From Planctomycetaceae bacterium (GTDB taxonomy: Bacteria > Planctomycetota > Planctomycetia > Isosphaerales > Isosphaeraceae): a stretch of 10,262 bases of DNA. Both the position numbers and the translations under genes were made by a program. The notes below the pieces were generated by a model. The model searched no databases, was not told the DNA's origin, and saw nothing but the letters and a program-made list of their open reading frames with translations. Of this stretch, positions 6,412-10,262 are shown one piece after another; within the stretch, counting starts at the first letter, position 1, and each line of letters opens with the position of its first letter. The DNA lies in contig JAFANO010000254.1 in the NCBI GenBank assembly GCA_019232645.1, positions 1-10,262 on the forward strand. Reading direction: 5' to 3'.

Positions 6412-6419
6412 CTCCTTCA
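6412..6419 (-). promoter_or_regulatory. Shine-Dalgarno of the ThrC-like gene, complementary to an upstream leader segment
   Basis: On the minus strand TGAAGGAG lies 7 nt before the GTG start. Its exact complement CTCCTTCA occurs in the same leader at 6529-6536, giving 8 Watson-Crick pairs plus one G-U. Pairing would bury the ribosome binding site. That would make the riboswitch a translational switch, which fits the absence of a U-tract terminator in the 195-nt leader. This is a hand-found pairing, not a computed fold. Confidence 0.5.
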
Positions 6420-6435
6420 CGACCCACCCGAATCT

Positions 6436-6466
6436 TCCCCGGATCGCGGGGCCATCGGGCCGGGGA
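6436..6466 (-). other. GC-rich hairpin in the leader, 31 nt before the GTG start
   Basis: The arms are TCCCCGG and CCGGGGA (7 bp), with a 17-nt loop that itself contains a short GGCC/GGCC pairing. No U-run follows on the minus strand, so it is not a typical intrinsic terminator. It may be part of the folded expression platform between the riboswitch and the ribosome binding site. It could equally be incidental in GC-rich DNA. Confidence 0.35.
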
Positions 6467-6528
6467 GTCGAGGACGAATACCCGTCGAAGACGAGCGGAT
6501 ATCCGGTGTGCGGTTGTCCAGAGGGAAA

Positions 6529-6536
6529 TGAAGGAG
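6529..6536 (-). promoter_or_regulatory. Candidate anti-Shine-Dalgarno segment in the riboswitch leader
   Basis: The minus-strand CTCCTTCA can pair with the ribosome binding site at 6412-6419. It lies about 65 nt downstream of the riboswitch P1 helix. Just upstream, a minus-strand CTTATC (6552-6557) is complementary to GATAAG in the 3' strand of P1. It could form the ligand-free alternative helix. The exact switching topology is not resolved. Confidence 0.4.
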
Positions 6537-6599
6537 GTTAGCGCGAGGTAGGATAAGGCCGGCCGAAGAAGGGTGGCATGTCGCCAACCGCCGCGGACC

Positions 6600-6741
6600 A
6601 TCTTATCTGTCCCATCGGTGCCCCCCGAGCATTAACCGACCCGGGGTCCACTGGGCAGGAGTTAGCACCAGCATCCACCACGAAGGTGGACCGGTTGCTG
6701 TGGCGTCACAGGGCCCGTCCCTCAGCCACTCTGGATAAGAT
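6600..6741 (-). promoter_or_regulatory. SAM-I (S-box) riboswitch upstream of the ThrC-like/CysO-like/MoeB operon
   Basis: Read on the minus strand, the S-box hallmarks appear in order. The P1 5' strand is ATCTTATC (6734-6741). GAGGGACGGGCCC and TGACGCC, then GCAACC, form the kink-turn and ligand-pocket region. P3 is a hairpin TCCACC-UUCGU-GGTGGA. GGTGCTAACTCCTGCCC is the conserved GGUGCUAA-UCC junction. The P1 3' strand is GATAAGAT (6600-6607), perfectly complementary to the 5' strand over 8 bp. The 142-nt size is slightly long because of the P4 arm. SAM binding normally lowers expression of the gene downstream. The next start on this strand is the GTG at 6404, 195 nt away. I saw no convincing intrinsic terminator, so control may act on translation. 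Confidence 0.95.
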
Positions 6742-6941
6742 GCACACCGAATTGTGAATACCAAGGAATCTACCCCCCAACCCGGCCCCGCGTCAAGGTA
6801 CAAGGTCCGTTGATGCCTGGTTTCTCGGTGTTACGACGCCACCCCCCGCGCATCGCGGCCGATCCCCTGGAGCGCCCGCGGCGTAGAATGATAAAGTAGG
6901 GCGGCCGAAGTTCCGCCTCGATTCCACCGGAGAACGCGTTG

Positions 6942-9900
6942 ATGGCGTCGCGCACGGCTGGCCTCGTCCCCGACGCCGGCTCACTCGAACGTCGGGCCCG
7001 GGAGATCGGGCGCTCGCTGTTCGAAGGGGTAGGGAGCGGGCCCTCGCTCTGGAAGCGATCCTGGTGGGACGACCACCTCATGGACCTGACCCTGGGCGAC
7101 CCGATGGTCAAGGTCCAGCTCTTCCGGTTCGTCGACGCGATGCCGGTGTTGAAGACCTCGGAATCGATCCGCCGCCACCTGTGGGAATACCTGGGCGAGG
7201 CGGCCGACCGCGTCCCCTGGTGGCTCCGCCTGGCGGTCGCGCTGGCGCCCGGGGGCTCGATCCGGGCGCGAGGGCTGGCCGGGCTGGCTCGGTCCGGCGC
7301 GACCCACATGGCGCGACGGTTCATCGCGGGGGCGACGCCCGACGAGGCACTCGAGACGGTCCTGAAGCTCCGCCGCGGGCGGCTCGCCTTCACCGCCGAC
7401 CTGCTGGGCGAGGCGGTCATCAGCGAGTCGGAGGCCGAGGCCTACCAGCAGACCTGCATCGACCTCCTGCGGGGGCTCTCCGGCCCCCTGGCCGTCGCGC
7501 CCGAGGTCCCGCAGATCGACCGCGACCACCGCGGCCCGATCCCCCGCGTCAACCTCTCGCTCAAGCTCACCAGCCTGACGGCGCGGTTCGACGCGCTCCA
7601 CGACGCGGCGACCACCCGCCGCGTCGCCGGGCGGCTCCGGCCGATCCTCCGGACCGCGCGCGAGCTGGGGGCGTACGTCCACGTCGACATGGAGCAATAC
7701 GCCCACAAGGACCTGACGCTGGCCATCTTCCGCTCCGTGCTCTCCGAGCCCGAGTTCCGCGACTGGCCCGACGTCGGGATCGTTGCGCAGGCGTACCTGC
7801 CCGAGACCGAGGCCGACCTCCGGGGCCACCGCGAGTGGGTCGCATGGCGCGGGACACCGATCACCATCCGGCTGGTCAAGGGGGCGTACTGGGACTACGA
7901 GGTCGTGCTCGCCCGCCAGCTGGGCTGGCCCGTCCCGGTCTACCAGCAGAAGTGGCAATCCGACGCCTGCTTCGAGCGCTGCGCCCGGTTCCTGATGGAG
8001 CACTATCAGGAGCTCCGCCCGGCGCTGGGGAGCCACAACATCCGGAGCCTGGCGGCGGCGATGGCCGCCGCCGAGGCCCTGGGGGTGCCCGGCGACGCCT
8101 TCGAGGTCCAGATGCTCCACGGCATGGGCGAGCCGATCCAGCGCGCCCTGGTGGACATGGGCAAGCGCGTCCGTCTCTACACCCCCTACGGCGCGATGCT
8201 GCCGGGGATGGCGTACCTGGTCCGCCGGCTCCTGGAGAACACGTCCAACGAGTCGTTCCTGAAGGCCAGCTTCACCGCGCGCGCCCGGGTGGAAGACCTG
8301 CTGCGCGACCCCGAGGAGGTCGGAGCCATGGGGAGCCGCAACCCTCATCCCAAGCCTATAGGGCCCGCGCCGTCTGCCCTGCCACCGTTCCGCAACGAGC
8401 CGGTGACCGACTTCACCAGGCCCGAGGCGCGAGCGGCGGTCCGGGTCGCGCTGGAGGAGGTCCGGGCCCAGCTCGGCCGGTCCTACCCGCTGGCCATCGG
8501 CGGCCGCGAGGTCGCCACGCCCGAGCAATTCCCCTCGCTCGACCCGGGCGACTCGCGGACGGTCGTCGGCCGCTTCGCGAGGGCGGGGGCCGAGCACGCC
8601 GCGCAGGCGGTCGCGGAGGCCGCCGCGCGGTTCGAGGGGTGGTCATCCGCCCCTGCCCAGGGGCGCGCCGCGGTGCTCGTCCGCGCCGCCGCGATCATGA
8701 GGAAGCGACGCTTCGCGCTGGCCGCCTGGGAGATCCTCGAGTGCGGCAAGCCCTGGCGCGAGGCCGACGCCGACGTCGCCGAGGCGATCGACTTCTGCGA
8801 GTTCTACGCCCGCGAGATGGTTCGCCTGGCCGAGCCCCGCCGCCGCGACGTGCCGGGCGAGACCAACGCTCAGGAGCACCTGGCGCGGGGCGTCGCGGTC
8901 GTCATCCCCCCCTGGAACTTCCCCCTGGCGATCCCGACCGGGATGACCGTCGCCGCGCTGGTCGCGGGAAACACGGTGGTGCTCAAGCCGAGCGAGCGCG
9001 CGCCGATGATGGCCCGGCTCCTGTGCGAGATCCTCCGCGAGGCCGAGCTTCCCGACGGCGTCGCCACATTGCTCCCCGGTTTCGGCGACGTGGGCGAGGC
9101 GCTGGTCAGCGACCCCCGCGTCGCCCTGATCGCCTTCACCGGCTCGCGCGACGTGGGGTTGGAGATCCATCGCCGCGCCGCCGAGGCCCGGCCCAGCCAG
9201 GACCACGTCAAGCGCGTGATCGCCGAGATGGGCGGCAAGAACGCGATCCTCGTCGACGACGACGCCGACCTCGACGAGGCCGTCGTCGGCGTCCTGCATA
9301 GCGCCTTCGGCTACTCGGGGCAGAAATGCTCGGCCTGCTCGCGCGTGATCGCGCTCGAGGGCGTTCACGACGCCTTCCTGGACCGCCTGGTCGAGGCGGC
9401 CCGCGCACTGCCAGTCGGGCCCGCCGACGACCCCGAGACCGTCGTCGGCCCCGTCATCGACGACCGGGCGCGCGCGCGGATCGAGGAATACCAGCGGATC
9501 GCCGCGACCGAGGGCCGGGTTGTCCTCTCGGTCGACCTCGGGCCGCTAGCCGCGCGCGGCAGCTACGTCGGCCCGCTGATCGTGGCCGACGTGCGCCCCG
9601 AGGCCCGCGTCGCCCAGGAGGAGATCTTCGGCCCGGTCCTGGCCGTCCTCCGCGCCCGGGACCTCCAGGAGGCCCTCCGGATCGCCAACGGCACCCCGTA
9701 CGCACTGACCGGCGGGCTCTATTCGCGGAGCCCCGCGCACATCGATCGCGTCAAGCGCGAGTTCCGTGTCGGCAACCTCTATATCAATCGGCCGATCACC
9801 GGTGCCCTGGTCGATCGCCAGCCGTTCGGCGGCTTCAAGCTTTCGGGCATCGGTACCAAGGCGGGTGGGCCCGACTACCTGCTGGAATTCCTGCTGTCCC

Positions 9901-9986
9901 GGACCGTCACCGAGAACACGATGCGCCGAGGCTTCGCCCCAGAGGCGGAGGAATCGGCCGAGTTACAATCGTCGATGGGCATCTGA
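6942..9986 (+). CDS. putA: Bifunctional proline dehydrogenase / L-glutamate gamma-semialdehyde dehydrogenase (PutA type A)
   Basis: Oxidises proline to glutamate in two steps: an FAD-dependent PRODH barrel, then an NAD-dependent P5C/glutamate-semialdehyde dehydrogenase. It is 1014 aa, matching short PutA proteins such as that of Geobacter. There is no N-terminal ribbon-helix-helix DNA-binding domain and no extra C-terminal domain, so it should not repress its own gene. The barrel spans about 50-450, with HVDMEQYAHKD (from H247), VRLVKGAYWDYE (K313), EVQMLHGMGEPIQRAL, and the signature YTPYGAMLPGMAYLVRRLLE from Y413. The linker is about 450-510. The ALDH part shows IPPWNFPLAIP (W658), FTGSRDVG, EMGGKNAI (E762), GYSGQKCSACSR (nucleophile C796) and QEEIFGPVLAV. 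The ATG at 6942 has a GGAG 9 nt upstream; a TTG directly before it is a less likely start. The gene is divergent from the SAM-riboswitch operon, with about 200 bp between for two promoters. I see no regulatory box I can name. Confidence 0.96.
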   Translation: MASRTAGLVPDAGSLERRAREIGRSLFEGVGSGPSLWKRSWWDDHLMDLTLGDPMVKVQLFRFVDAMPVLKTSESIRRHLWEYLGEAADRVPWWLRLAVALAPGGSIRARGLAGLARSGATHMARRFIAGATPDEALETVLKLRRGRLAFTADLLGEAVISESEAEAYQQTCIDLLRGLSGPLAVAPEVPQIDRDHRGPIPRVNLSLKLTSLTARFDALHDAATTRRVAGRLRPILRTARELGAYVHVDMEQYAHKDLTLAIFRSVLSEPEFRDWPDVGIVAQAYLPETEADLRGHREWVAWRGTPITIRLVKGAYWDYEVVLARQLGWPVPVYQQKWQSDACFERCARFLMEHYQELRPALGSHNIRSLAAAMAAAEALGVPGDAFEVQMLHGMGEPIQRALVDMGKRVRLYTPYGAMLPGMAYLVRRLLENTSNESFLKASFTARARVEDLLRDPEEVGAMGSRNPHPKPIGPAPSALPPFRNEPVTDFTRPEARAAVRVALEEVRAQLGRSYPLAIGGREVATPEQFPSLDPGDSRTVVGRFARAGAEHAAQAVAEAAARFEGWSSAPAQGRAAVLVRAAAIMRKRRFALAAWEILECGKPWREADADVAEAIDFCEFYAREMVRLAEPRRRDVPGETNAQEHLARGVAVVIPPWNFPLAIPTGMTVAALVAGNTVVLKPSERAPMMARLLCEILREAELPDGVATLLPGFGDVGEALVSDPRVALIAFTGSRDVGLEIHRRAAEARPSQDHVKRVIAEMGGKNAILVDDDADLDEAVVGVLHSAFGYSGQKCSACSRVIALEGVHDAFLDRLVEAARALPVGPADDPETVVGPVIDDRARARIEEYQRIAATEGRVVLSVDLGPLAARGSYVGPLIVADVRPEARVAQEEIFGPVLAVLRARDLQEALRIANGTPYALTGGLYSRSPAHIDRVKREFRVGNLYINRPITGALVDRQPFGGFKLSGIGTKAGGPDYLLEFLLSRTVTENTMRRGFAPEAEESAELQSSMGI

Positions 9987-10100
9987 TCCCGACTCTCGCG
10001 GCGCTTCGAAGGCGACGGCGACGTCTGGTCCCCACCTGCGCGATCGTTCCGTCCCGATCTCCCCCCCATCCACGAGACCCGTTTTCCGGATGATTCGCCC

Positions 10101-10262
10101 TCACGGGAGGGCTCGCGACGGCCGTCGCGGCGCGATCGTCAGCGCGATCCGGGCGAGGACCGGGGCCTCGACGGCCTCGTAATCGAGATCACGCATCCGG
10201 ATCCCCTCATGCCGGGCGTTGCCGACAAACACGATCACAAGGGCCAGCGCCAGGCCGGAATC
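10101..10262 (-). CDS. C-terminal end of an unidentified protein with a membrane segment (partial)
   Basis: On the minus strand an open frame enters from the right edge of the window and ends at TGA (10101-10103), giving 53 residues. It begins with a hydrophobic stretch (LALALVIVFVG) that looks like the end of a transmembrane helix. A charged segment follows (NARHEGIRMRDLDYEAVEAP), then a basic tail. Third positions are strongly G/C, as in the neighbouring genes. I do not recognise the family. It converges on the PutA gene, with 114 bp between the two stops and no clear terminator. Confidence 0.6.
   Translation of the reverse strand, partial: DSGLALALVIVFVGNARHEGIRMRDLDYEAVEAPVLARIALTIAPRRPSRALP

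Noticed and set aside
6436..6466. Intrinsic terminator for the riboswitch
   Set aside because: The hairpin is GC-rich but is not followed by a U-tract on the minus strand, so it was listed only as a leader hairpin.
6536..6581. 13-codon minus-strand leader peptide (MPPFFGRPYPTSR) in the riboswitch leader
   Set aside because: No good Shine-Dalgarno and no run of regulatory codons. The SAM riboswitch already supplies the control, so a peptide attenuator is unnecessary.
6377..6601. 74-codon minus-strand frame starting just after the riboswitch and overlapping the ThrC-like start
   Set aside because: No ribosome binding site, no recognisable domain, and it runs through the leader into another gene in a different frame. 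The region is better explained as riboswitch expression platform.
6981..8597. Long (538-codon) minus-strand frame antisense to putA
   Set aside because: A GC-rich shadow of a gene with clear PRODH motifs on the plus strand. The antisense product has no recognisable domain.

Overview
This is a GC-rich bacterial window. The G/C-biased third codon positions, the secreted-type Gly/Met-rich protein tail, the degenerate heptanucleotide repeats and the overall gene set resemble planctomycetes, most likely the Isosphaera/Gemmata side. That placement rests on gene style and memory of related genomes, not on a marker gene.

Layout. (1) Positions 1-1463, plus strand: a Gly/Met-rich reading frame stops at 121-123. 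A 433-codon frame then runs to 1463. An A9 tract at 107-115 lies where a -1 slip would fuse the two, so they may be one gene. (2) Positions 1444-6741, minus strand. Read in the direction of transcription (right to left), this block holds a SAM-I (S-box) riboswitch (6600-6741), a 195-nt leader, a threonine-synthase-family PLP enzyme (5136-6404), a CysO/MoaD-like sulfur carrier ending in Gly-Gly (4578-4847), and a MoeB/ThiF-type carrier-activating enzyme (3426-4472). Beyond these come a heptanucleotide repeat array, a four-helix-bundle (23S-IVS/S23 family) gene carrying the same repeat inside its coding sequence, and a class-V aminotransferase/cysteine-desulfurase homologue (1444-2592). (3) Positions 6942-9986, plus strand, divergent from the riboswitch: a bifunctional proline dehydrogenase/glutamate-semialdehyde dehydrogenase (PutA type). 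(4) Positions 10101-10262, minus strand: the C-terminal end of an unidentified protein with a membrane segment.

The main finding is the logic of the SAM-riboswitch operon. A SAM-sensing OFF switch precedes a gene that would be annotated thrC, followed by a sulfur carrier and its E1-like activator. SAM riboswitches normally govern methionine/cysteine/SAM supply. The arrangement therefore suggests that the 'threonine synthase' is a sulfur-transfer enzyme using a protein thiocarboxylate, for example making homocysteine from O-phosphohomoserine. This would parallel the HcyS/HcyF/MetY route of Wolinella and the CysO/CysM route of Mycobacterium, but with a ThrC-fold enzyme. The cysteine desulfurase homologue on the same strand could supply the sulfur. 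The riboswitch, the gene order and the carrier's Gly-Gly end are visible in the sequence. The reaction is inferred.
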